Shown here piece by piece: positions 1-7,156 of a stretch of DNA of 64,000 bases. Numbering within the stretch: position 1 is the stretch's first letter; each line of letters begins with the position of its first letter. The stretch is from Diaphorobacter sp. HDW4A (GTDB lineage: Bacteria; Pseudomonadota; Gammaproteobacteria; Burkholderiales; Burkholderiaceae_C), in the NCBI RefSeq assembly GCF_011305995.1, contig NZ_CP049910.1:930001-994000 (forward strand), in the 5' to 3' direction. The notes below the pieces were generated by a model. The model ran no database searches. It had not been told where the DNA came from and worked only from the letters and a program-made list of their open reading frames with translations. The position numbers and the translations under genes were made by a program.

Positions 1-837
1 GAGCGCGGCATGTTGCGAGATGGTGCTCGCGCAGATGAACAGGTTCTGCGCCATGCGCTCGATCACCGGCACCATGGCGTCGGGCACGACCATCCAGCCG
101 AGGCGCCAGCCGGTCATGTTGAAGTACTTGCTGAAGCTGTTGATGCTGATGATGTCGTCATCAATGGCGAGCGCCGTCTGGCCGAAGGCGTCGTCGTACG
201 ACAAGCCGAGATAGATCTCGTCGATGATGGTAATGCCGCCGCGCTCCTTCACCACCTTGTGAATTTGGCGCAGCTCATCGGGTGCAATGGATGTGCCGGT
301 CGGGTTCGATGGCGAGGCGAGCAGCACGCCGCGCGTCTTGTCGCCCCATGCGGCCTCGACTTTGGCGGCGCTCAACTGGTAGCGCTCTTCAGCGGTGGTG
401 GGAATCAGCACCGCATTGCCATCGGCTGCACTCACAAAGTGGCGATTGCAGGGATAGCTCGGGTCGGGCATCAGAATCTCGTCGCCCTTTTCGATGAGCG
501 CGAGGCAGGCCAGTTGCAGCGCGGCCGAAGCACCGGCCGTGACCACAATGCGGCGCGCAGGAACGTTCACGCCGAAGCGGGTGAGATACCACTCACTGAT
601 TTTCTCGCGCAGTGCTTCGAGGCCCAACGCATTCGTGTACTGGGTGATGCCAGCGCGCACCGCGCGATCTGCGGCTTCCTGGACCAATAGCGGGGCGGTG
701 AAGTCAGGCTCGCCGATGTTCAGGAAGATCATCGGGTTGTTCGTGCCAGCGACTTCACGGGCGAGTTGCTGCGCGGCCTTGGCCACTTCCATCACGTAGA
801 AAGGTTCAATACGTTCCGCGCGCTGTGAGAATTTCAT
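1..837 (-). CDS. Class I/II PLP-dependent aminotransferase (partial, C-terminus off the left edge)
   Basis: I translated this minus-strand gene from the ATG at 837; it stays open to base 1, so about 279 residues are present and the C-terminus is missing. The N-terminus reads MKFSQRAERIEPFYVMEV. It contains the fold type I landmarks NIGEPDF, a Tyr-Thr-Asn-Ala-Leu-Gly segment, SPSNPTG and the probable PLP lysine context SFSKYFNMTGWRLGW. These are characteristic of the aspartate/alanine aminotransferase superfamily, which transfers amino groups between an amino acid and a 2-oxoacid. Substrate cannot be read from sequence. It follows nusB on the same strand after about 250 nt that contain a dispersed repeat, so co-transcription with the riboflavin genes is uncertain. 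Confidence 0.9.
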   Translation of the reverse strand, partial: MKFSQRAERIEPFYVMEVAKAAQQLAREVAGTNNPMIFLNIGEPDFTAPLLVQEAADRAVRAGITQYTNALGLEALREKISEWYLTRFGVNVPARRIVVTAGASAALQLACLALIEKGDEILMPDPSYPCNRHFVSAADGNAVLIPTTAEERYQLSAAKVEAAWGDKTRGVLLASPSNPTGTSIAPDELRQIHKVVKERGGITIIDEIYLGLSYDDAFGQTALAIDDDIISINSFSKYFNMTGWRLGWMVVPDAMVPVIERMAQNLFICASTISQHAAL

Positions 838-894
838 TTCGCTGTTTTCGCTGTGTCTTGGGGTTAACGAAACCTTGTGGTTTCGATGGGCTGG

Positions 895-1003
895 TCGTTC
901 AGGGGGGCGCCAATACAGCCCCTCATGCGTTGTTGCGAAGCCTTGCCGTACGAGAGTACTGTCTGCGGCTTCGATGCCTGGCCTGAGGGGCTGTCTTGGC
1001 GTC
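895..1003 (+). repeat. Dispersed intergenic repeat, family B, copy 1
   Basis: This is non-coding sequence between nusB and the aminotransferase. A block of about 40 nt at 908-949 (core GCCCCTCATGCGT followed by CGAAGCCTTGCCGT) recurs in inverted orientation at about 40985-41030 with only a few changes. GCCCCTCA near 918 and TGAGGGGC near 985 form inverted arms, so a transcript could fold into a long hairpin. It probably separates the nusB and aminotransferase messages, but this is inference. Confidence 0.6.
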
Positions 1004-1088
1004 GGGGCTGAAGGTTCATGCGCCCGTTGCGCTTCTCAGGCCCGCTCCGGCTGGCGGGAGCGGGGGCTGTTGGCCTTCATTTGCGTGC

Positions 1089-1625
1089 TTATTCGCCGGA
1101 TTCTTCTGTTGGTGCCTTTTGCTTGTCGGCTGTCACTTCGACTGGGCGCAGTTGCGGGGCGAGGCCGTTGAGCACGCCGTTCACATACTTGTGGCCGTCG
1201 GTGCCGCCGAATTCCTTGGCGAGTTCGATGCATTCGTTGAGGACGACGCGCCATGGCACATCCATGCAGTGTTGGAACTCATACACACCGATCCACATCA
1301 CTCCGTGTTCGATGGGCGAGATTTCGGAGAGCTTGCGGTCGAGCTTGGGCTCGATGAGCTTGTCGAGGTCTTCGGCGGTGGTGATGCAGCCATGCAGCAC
1401 GGCGTCGTAGTGTGCAATGTCGGCCTTGTTGAAGCCCGAGAGGTCACGCGTGAACAGGTCGATATCGTTGGCGTCGTTGCCGCTCACGATGTACTGGTAC
1501 AGGGCCTGCAGCACGAACTCACGTGCGCGGCTGCGGCCCGATTTGGAGGCAGCCTTGCGCGCTCCAGTGCTGGTCATGCCCTTGCGCGGCTGGCGGGGAG
1601 GGCGGGGTGCGTTCAGGGCACTCAT
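1089..1625 (-). CDS. nusB: Transcription antitermination factor NusB
   Basis: This 178-residue protein has the NusB RNA-binding fold. After a basic, low-complexity N-terminal extension of about 30 residues it reads [13 protein letters not shown], then later [18 protein letters not shown] and [11 protein letters not shown], all family hallmarks. NusB pairs with NusE (S10) on boxA RNA to prevent premature termination, especially in rRNA operons. Its ATG overlaps the ribH stop codon (1622-1625), so translation is probably coupled. The ribH-nusB order is widely conserved in proteobacteria. The acidic C-terminal tail after the conserved Pro-Gln-Leu-Arg is not part of the core fold. Confidence 0.97.
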   Translation of the reverse strand: MSALNAPRPPRQPRKGMTSTGARKAASKSGRSRAREFVLQALYQYIVSGNDANDIDLFTRDLSGFNKADIAHYDAVLHGCITTAEDLDKLIEPKLDRKLSEISPIEHGVMWIGVYEFQHCMDVPWRVVLNECIELAKEFGGTDGHKYVNGVLNGLAPQLRPVEVTADKQKAPTEESGE

Positions 1626-2134
1626 TCTGGTTGCTCTCCGTTCAGGATATCGATGAGTTCGTCTTCGGGAATCGCCAACTGGTTGACCAGCAGCGCCATT
1701 TCCACGGCCACGCGTGCGGCGTCGACACCCTTTTCGGTCTGGCGGGTGATGGCTTGTTCCATGTTCTCGGTGGTGAGAATGGCGTTGGCGATCGGCAGGT
1801 CGTAGTCGAGGCCAATGCGGGTCACGCCCGCGCCAGATTCGTTGGCCACCAGTTCGAAGTGGTAGGTTTCGCCGCGGATGATGCAGCCGAGTGCGATCAG
1901 TGCGTCGTATTCACCGCGATTGGCGAGCGTCTGCAGCGCCAGCGGCACTTCCAGCGCGCCGGGTACGGTGATGTGGTCGATGCTGTTGGCATCCACGCCG
2001 AGCTTGATCAGCTCTGCATGGCAGGCGTCGAACAGCGCGTTCGTGATGTCTTCATTGAAGCGGGCCTGAACGATGCCGATCGTCAGGCCTTCTCCGTCCA
2101 GGTTGATGTCGGAGCCTTTGTTTGCGCCTTGCAT
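1622..2134 (-). CDS. ribH: 6,7-dimethyl-8-ribityllumazine synthase
   Basis: This 170-residue lumazine synthase condenses 3,4-dihydroxy-2-butanone 4-phosphate with the ribitylaminopyrimidine to give the direct precursor of riboflavin. Visible motifs are ARFNEDIT (residues about 24-31), VPGALEVP (about 58-65) and [11 protein letters not shown], whose His at about residue 92 matches the catalytic His of the family. It lies 5 nt after the ribB-type gene, whose product supplies one substrate, and overlaps nusB by 4 nt, so the three form one transcription unit. Length is normal for the family (150-170). Confidence 0.97.
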   Translation of the reverse strand: MQGANKGSDINLDGEGLTIGIVQARFNEDITNALFDACHAELIKLGVDANSIDHITVPGALEVPLALQTLANRGEYDALIALGCIIRGETYHFELVANESGAGVTRIGLDYDLPIANAILTTENMEQAITRQTEKGVDAARVAVEMALLVNQLAIPEDELIDILNGEQPE

Positions 2135-2139
2135 AATGT

Positions 2140-3261
2140 TCAGTCCTTGGGGATGTATCCGGTGATTTCGAGGTCGTAGCCCGCCATGCTGGGCATGCGA
2201 CGCGGCTGGCCGAGCAACTGCATTTTCTTGACGCCCATTTCGCGCAGGATCTGCGCGCCCACGCCATAGCTGCGAAGGTCCATGCGGCCACGTTCGGGGG
2301 CGTGCGCCGAGCGCGCCTTGCCGTCGAATTGTTCGAGTAGTTGCTCACCGCTCTCGCCGCAGTTCAGCAGCACGGCCACGCCCTTGCCTTGGCTTGCGAT
2401 GTAGTCGAGGCTGGGTTGCAGACCCCATGAGTGCATAGAGCGGTTGATCTCCAGTGAGTCCAGCACGGACAGCGGCTCGTGCACGCGCACAGGCACGGAG
2501 TCGTCGTCGCCCCATGACCCCATCACGAGTGCCAGGTGCACCGCGTTGCTGGTTTCTTCATGGAATGCATGTGCGGTAAAAGTGCCGAAGGCGGTTTCCA
2601 GCTCACGCGAGCTGACCTTCTGCACCAGTGATTCGTGGCGGCTGCGGTATTGAATGAGGTCGGCAATCGTGCCGATCTTGAGGCCGTGTTCGGCGGCGAA
2701 CAGCTGCAGATCGGGCAGACGCGCCATCGTGCCGTCGTCCTTCATCACCTCGCAGATCACGGCAGAAGGCGAGCAGCCCGCCATCGCGGCCAAGTCGCAA
2801 CCGGCTTCAGTGTGACCGGCGCGCATGAGCACGCCGCCATCCACAGCCTGCAGGGGAAAGATGTGACCTGGCTGCACCAGATCGGCGGCCTTGGCATGCT
2901 TGGCGACGGCCGCTTGCACGGTGCGCGAGCGGTCCGCGGCAGAGATGCCGGTGGTCACGCCTTCGGCGGCTTCAATGGAAACGGTGAAGGCGGTACCCAT
3001 CTTGGTGCCGTTGCGTGCCACCATGGGCGGCAAGTTCAGCAGCTCGCAGCGTTCGCGCGAGAGCGTCAGGCAGATAAGGCCGCGACCGAACTTGGCCATG
3101 AAGTTGATGGCCTCGGGCGTCACATGGTCGGAGGCGAGCACCAAGTCGCCTTCGTTTTCGCGGTCTTCTTCATCCACCAGGATGACGATGCGGCCAGCGC
3201 GCATTTCGGCGACGATTTCTTCGACGGAGGAAACCGGCACGGGCTTGATGGGGGAATTCAT
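2140..3261 (-). CDS. ribB: 3,4-dihydroxy-2-butanone 4-phosphate synthase with a degenerate GTP cyclohydrolase II domain (RibBX type)
   Basis: This protein has 373 residues from the start [10 protein letters not shown]; an in-frame ATG 63 nt upstream only adds a non-conserved leader. Residues 1-205 are a complete RibB domain: the acidic metal-binding stretch [11 protein letters not shown] (30-40) and [11 protein letters not shown] (147-157) are intact, so ribulose 5-phosphate should be converted to dihydroxybutanone phosphate. Residues about 215-373 align to RibA in position but lack the zinc-binding Cys motif (CLTGD and SLRCDCG are absent). GTP cyclohydrolase II activity is therefore not expected. 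A separate ribA would be needed elsewhere. The gene heads the ribB-ribH-nusB unit. Confidence 0.92.
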   Translation of the reverse strand: MNSPIKPVPVSSVEEIVAEMRAGRIVILVDEEDRENEGDLVLASDHVTPEAINFMAKFGRGLICLTLSRERCELLNLPPMVARNGTKMGTAFTVSIEAAEGVTTGISAADRSRTVQAAVAKHAKAADLVQPGHIFPLQAVDGGVLMRAGHTEAGCDLAAMAGCSPSAVICEVMKDDGTMARLPDLQLFAAEHGLKIGTIADLIQYRSRHESLVQKVSSRELETAFGTFTAHAFHEETSNAVHLALVMGSWGDDDSVPVRVHEPLSVLDSLEINRSMHSWGLQPSLDYIASQGKGVAVLLNCGESGEQLLEQFDGKARSAHAPERGRMDLRSYGVGAQILREMGVKKMQLLGQPRRMPSMAGYDLEITGYIPKD

Positions 3262-3540
3262 GCGAAGCTTTCGATGGAGGCCGTGCGTCCTGCTGGGCAC
3301 GGCAGTTCCCCAGCGGTCGGCCATGTGCTTCTTGCCAGCGAAACGATGTGTCGTTTCAGCGGATGTGGCAAAAAGGCCCGTTGCGGGCAGCCCCTAAAGA
3401 ACATGCGATGCGGCCAGCGGGCCACCCGGTTGAGGGATTCCAAATCCCGAAGGACGCAATTTTAGTCCACTGCCGATGCTCTGCGCTGGCAGTGCGGCGA
3501 ATGAAATCAGAGAGCAGCCCGGATTGCCTGCAGCAAGGCG
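3262..3540 (-). promoter_or_regulatory. ribB leader region with two hairpins
   Basis: This gene-free stretch lies upstream of ribB. Read on the minus strand it contains a perfect 6-bp hairpin (GGGATT, loop TGG, AATCCC, about 3434-3448). Next, at 3370-3388, comes GCCCG-CAA-CGGGC followed by CTTTTT, which looks like a short intrinsic terminator about 110 nt before the start codon. The first hairpin resembles the opening of an FMN (RFN) element, but the remaining conserved RFN helices are absent. A premature terminator or simple promoter region is possible. Confidence 0.4.
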
Positions 3541-3840
3541 TCAGATGGAGCTGGTTTCTATGTGCAGATCGGTCAGCGGATAGGCGCAGCAGGGCAGCAC
3601 CCAGCCTTCGGTTTTTTCCTCTGGCGAGAGCCCGGGCCACTCGATTTCGTAGCGCACCTCGCCCTTGGTGAGAAAGCCGATGCAGGTGCGACAGGTACCG
3701 TTGCGGCAGGAGCTGGGCCAGTCTACGCCACCTTGCTCAAGCGAGGCGAGCAGCGGTTGATCGGGCCATGCGTCCACCTGTGTGCCGTCGTCACCCACTT
3801 TGGCGATGAAGAAGGGAGCGACGTTGGGGATGGAACTCAT
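3541..3840 (-). CDS. 2Fe-2S ferredoxin-type protein
   Basis: This 99-residue plant-type ferredoxin starts at MSSIPNVAPF; the longer open frame upstream has no support. The cluster ligands are Cys45, Cys50 and Cys53 (pattern CX4CX2C in SSCRNGTCRTC) and a distal Cys at 84 or 85 (LPCCAYP). Such small soluble proteins carry one electron to oxygenases or reductases; no partner gene is adjacent, so the partner is unknown. It is transcribed away from the DnaA-box-like region at 3841-4518 and diverges from the SDR gene on its other side. Confidence 0.9.
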   Translation of the reverse strand: MSSIPNVAPFFIAKVGDDGTQVDAWPDQPLLASLEQGGVDWPSSCRNGTCRTCIGFLTKGEVRYEIEWPGLSPEEKTEGWVLPCCAYPLTDLHIETSSI

Positions 3841-4518
3841 GGCGAACGATTGAAAGCAAGGCACGGAACCATCTATCTTAGCGCGTGGAAAATGGCTAGC
3901 ACAAACAAAAGGGTTCAAAACCGCACAGGCACGCGCTGCCCATTTTTTGAGCGATGCAAGTGTGAGTATTTAAAATCAACGACTTGGCGCGATATTTTGG
4001 CGTTTATCCAGAGTTATCCCCATGATTGTCCAATGCGCTCAGGGATAACAATTTTTGCTTTTGCCCAAAAATTGAGCATTGGGATTGAAGTCCTTTGAAA
4101 TCAAAGGGTTGGAGCCCCAATACAGGCCTTGTTCACGGTTATCCACAGGATTGTGCAGCGATTGCCTGAACAACCCGCTCGCCAGTCGCTTGGCAGGCGG
4201 GCGTGACAGGAAAATGAATTCGCGGGGCATGCCTAAAAAATGTGCGTCGGAATGTGACTTGTTGTAAATCAATGACTTACGCATCAAATACCCGTTATGT
4301 CCACAGTTATCCACATAGTTGTCCATCAAATCAAGGGATAACCCTAGGACTCAAGGCGGGCTGCGATCTGGCGCAAACCTGTAGCGAACGCGACTCCAAA
4401 TCGTGGCTGCTGCGGCGATTGACGTACTAACATGCGTGCGGTTCGATGCGGGTTGGCCTTTTCCCCACACTCCGTGGCCGGGCGCAACTTGCACGCTAAT
4501 TGATCGGGAGCAAAAAGT
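3841..4518. other. Gene-free region with a DnaA-box-like cluster (origin-like or regulatory)
   Basis: This divergent intergenic region of 678 bp is visibly more AT-rich than its flanks. Two perfect TTATCCACA boxes lie at 4139-4147 and 4307-4315, and two 8/9 matches at 4004-4012 and 4014-4022. Weaker inverted matches (TTATCCCTG, TTATCCCTT on the minus strand) lie at 4040-4048 and 4333-4341. Units 4009-4049 and 4302-4342 are related 41-mers, 29 of 41 identical, each with GTTATCC at one end and GGGATAAC at the other. An imperfect palindrome fills 4078-4121. dnaA, dnaN, parAB and gidA are not in the window, so calling this oriC would be unsafe. Confidence 0.55.
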
Positions 4519-5436
4519 ATGGCAATTCGCTTTGATGGCAAGGTGGCAATTGTGACCGGCGCGGGTGGCGGTCTGGGCAAGCAGCACGCGCTGGCGTTGG
4601 CCGCACGCGGCGCCAAGGTGCTGGTCAACGATCTGGGTGGGGCGGTGGACGGCAGCGGTGGATCGGTAGGCGCCGCTGAGGCCGTGGTGGCCGAGATCCG
4701 CGCCGCCGGTGGCGAGGCGATTGCCAATGGCGCGTCGGTGACTGATTTCGCCGCCGTGCAGGGCATGGTGCAACAGGCCATCAACACCTGGGGACGGGTG
4801 GACATCCTCGTGAACAACGCGGGCATCCTGCGCGACAAGTCGTTCGCGAAGATGGACATGGCGGACTTCCGTCTGGTTGTCGACGTCCATCTGATGGGCG
4901 CGGCCAACTGCTGCAAGGCCGTGTGGCCGTACATGATTGAGCAGAAGTACGGCCGTATCGTGATGACCACCTCGTCCACGGGACTGTACGGCAACTTCGG
5001 CCAAGCCAACTACGGCGCGGCCAAGCTGGCGCAGGTCGGGCTGATGCAGACGCTGGCCATCGAGGGCGTGAAGTATGGCATCCATGTGAATGCCCTCGCG
5101 CCCACGGCCCATACGCGCATGACCGAAGGCCTGATGCCCGAGCAGGTGCTGGACGCGCTCACGCCCGAATCGGTCGTGCCGGCGATGCTGGTGCTGGCCC
5201 ACGAGAGCGCGCCCACACGCACCATCCTGCTAGCGGGTGCAGGCTCGTTCGAGGCCGCGCACATTACTATGACCGAGGGAATCCACTTGGGTGTGGGTGC
5301 CGACGTTCCGGAGAAGCTGGCCGAGCAACTCGCGACCGTCACGGATCGCCGTGGCGAGAAGGTCCCATCGGGCGGCATGGAGCAGGGAGCGCACGAATTC
5401 GAAAAGGCCATCGCCGCCGTAAGGAGTGGGCGCTGA
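4519..5436 (+). CDS. SDR-family dehydrogenase of the hydroxyacyl-CoA/MFE-2 type
   Basis: This is a 305-residue classical short-chain dehydrogenase. The cofactor motif TGAGGGLG lies at 13-20, NNAG at 99-102, and the catalytic set is Ser152/153, Tyr165 and Lys169 (YGAAK). The opening MAIRFDGKVAIVTGAGGG, the VLVNDLGG segment and the C-terminal extension of about 60 residues are typical of the (3R)-hydroxyacyl-CoA dehydrogenase part of peroxisomal multifunctional enzyme 2 and its bacterial relatives. Likely role: NAD-dependent oxidation of a 3-hydroxyacyl-CoA in fatty acid, steroid or bile-acid side-chain breakdown. A GGGAG ribosome-binding site precedes the ATG. It appears to be a single-gene unit. 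Confidence 0.85.
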   Translation: MAIRFDGKVAIVTGAGGGLGKQHALALAARGAKVLVNDLGGAVDGSGGSVGAAEAVVAEIRAAGGEAIANGASVTDFAAVQGMVQQAINTWGRVDILVNNAGILRDKSFAKMDMADFRLVVDVHLMGAANCCKAVWPYMIEQKYGRIVMTTSSTGLYGNFGQANYGAAKLAQVGLMQTLAIEGVKYGIHVNALAPTAHTRMTEGLMPEQVLDALTPESVVPAMLVLAHESAPTRTILLAGAGSFEAAHITMTEGIHLGVGADVPEKLAEQLATVTDRRGEKVPSGGMEQGAHEFEKAIAAVRSGR

Positions 5437-5620
5437 CGGACAAGCTGCCAGGTAGAAAGCGGGAAGTCATCCGGCAGGCTGCTTACCTCAATTTGAGGAA
5501 TCATTGCAGCCCAAGGACGGTTTCCCCGATTCCGACAGGCGCTTGAGTCGGATTTCGGCAGGCAGTAGCACTCCGTGCTAAGTTCCACCCCCTCACATCA
5601 GTGATGGAAGCGCACACAGA

Positions 5621-7156
5621 ATGACAAATACCTTGCAACAGCACATCGCCGCGCTCTCGAAGGAGCGCTTGGCGGGCATGCGTCGCGGCATTGAAAAAGA
5701 GGGGTTGAGGGCACTGCCCACTGGCGCTCTGGCATTGACACCGCATCCCAAGGGATTGGGGTCTGCCCTGACACATCCACATATCACCACCGACTACAGC
5801 GAGTCGCAGCTCGAGCTCATCACTGGCGTGCAGCCCACCGTGCAGGCTTGCCTGGACGAACTGGTCGAGGTGCACCAGTTCGTGCATCGCGAGCTGACTT
5901 CGCACTGTAATGATGAAACGCTGTGGGTCTCGAGCATGCCCTGCGTGCTGCCCACGGACGAGACGATTCCGCTTGGCCGCTATGGTCTGTCAAACTCGGG
6001 CCGCTCCAAGAGCGTCTACCGCATGGGGCTAGGCCATCGCTATGGTCGCCGCATGCAGACGATTTCGGGTATCCACTACAACTGGTCGCTGCCCGGTGTG
6101 ACGAGCGAAGAGTACTTCAGCCTGATCCGCAATTTCCGCCGCCATGCGTTTGTGCTGCTGTATCTGTTCGGCGCATCGCCCGCGCTGTGTCCAAGCTTTG
6201 TTGAGGGTCGCGAGCATGCGCTCAAACCGCTGGGTGATGGCAAGCGCGCGCTGTATCTGCCGCATGCCACCTCGCTGCGCATGGGCCGTCTTGGCTATCA
6301 GAGCGATGCACAGGCCACGCTGGCTGTGAGCTACAACGGGCTGGAAGGCTATGCCAACTCGCTGCACGAGGCACTCACGCGTCCGTATCCTGCGTACGAG
6401 CAGATCGGTGTGCGCAACCCTGGTGGCGAATACAACCAGCTCGGCACCAGCCTGCTGCAGATCGAGAACGAGTTCTACGGCACCATACGCCCCAAGCGCA
6501 CGACGAAGAGTGGCGAGCGTCCGTTGCACGCGCTGCGCGAGCGCGGCGTGGAGTATGTCGAGGTGCGCCTGATGGACCTCGACCCGTTTGAATCGGTTGG
6601 CATCAATGCCGACACCATGCGCGTGCTTGATGTGTTCCTGCTGCACTGTTTGTACTCCGACAGCCCGCCGGACACGCCCGAGGAAATCGCCCAGCTCAAG
6701 AACAACCAGCACATGACCGCAGAGCGAGGCCGCGAGCCTGGCCTGCAATTGGTGAAGAATGGCCAGAACATCGCGCTGGCCGACTGGGGCCGACAGGTGC
6801 TCGAAGAATGCCTGCCGATTGCTGCGACGCTCGATGCCGCTGAAGGCAGTGATGCACATGCCAAGGCGCTGCAGGCCGCGCTCAAGCTCTTCGACGCGCC
6901 CGACACCACACCGTCGGCCCATGTGCTGCGCGAACTGATTGCGCAGTACGACAGCAATTTCATCGCGTTCACTTCCGCGCATTCGCAGGCCGCACGCGAT
7001 CAGCTCATGAATCGTCCGTGGACGCAGGAGCAGCAGCAGCGCTATGTGGCGATGAGCGACACATCCGTGGCCGCGCAACGCGCCATCGAAGACGCCGACG
7101 ACATGCCCTTTGAAGCATGGCGCGAGCGCTACATGTCGGTGGAGCAGCTTGGATGA
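5621..7156 (+). CDS. gshA: Glutamate-cysteine ligase (gamma-proteobacterial type)
   Basis: This 511-residue protein is close to the 518 residues of E. coli GshA. The N-terminal GIEKEGLRALPTG and YSESQLELITG segments carry the Glu residues that bind ATP/Mg, and GIHYNWSLP and YVEVRLMDLDPF are further family signatures. It joins glutamate and cysteine through the gamma-carboxyl, the first and rate-limiting step of glutathione synthesis in the cytoplasm. No gshB is adjacent. The stop codon overlaps the ATG of the FUSC gene (ATGA, 7153-7156), implying translational coupling with a membrane protein. About 180 nt of non-coding sequence precede it, with a weak TCCGAC/GTCGGA inverted repeat near 5530-5560. 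Confidence 0.96.
   Translation: MTNTLQQHIAALSKERLAGMRRGIEKEGLRALPTGALALTPHPKGLGSALTHPHITTDYSESQLELITGVQPTVQACLDELVEVHQFVHRELTSHCNDETLWVSSMPCVLPTDETIPLGRYGLSNSGRSKSVYRMGLGHRYGRRMQTISGIHYNWSLPGVTSEEYFSLIRNFRRHAFVLLYLFGASPALCPSFVEGREHALKPLGDGKRALYLPHATSLRMGRLGYQSDAQATLAVSYNGLEGYANSLHEALTRPYPAYEQIGVRNPGGEYNQLGTSLLQIENEFYGTIRPKRTTKSGERPLHALRERGVEYVEVRLMDLDPFESVGINADTMRVLDVFLLHCLYSDSPPDTPEEIAQLKNNQHMTAERGREPGLQLVKNGQNIALADWGRQVLEECLPIAATLDAAEGSDAHAKALQAALKLFDAPDTTPSAHVLRELIAQYDSNFIAFTSAHSQAARDQLMNRPWTQEQQQRYVAMSDTSVAAQRAIEDADDMPFEAWRERYMSVEQLG

Noticed and set aside
3360..3470. FMN riboswitch (RFN element) upstream of ribB
   Set aside because: Only the first hairpin and ACCGG-like block resemble RFN; the later conserved helices and closing stem are absent.
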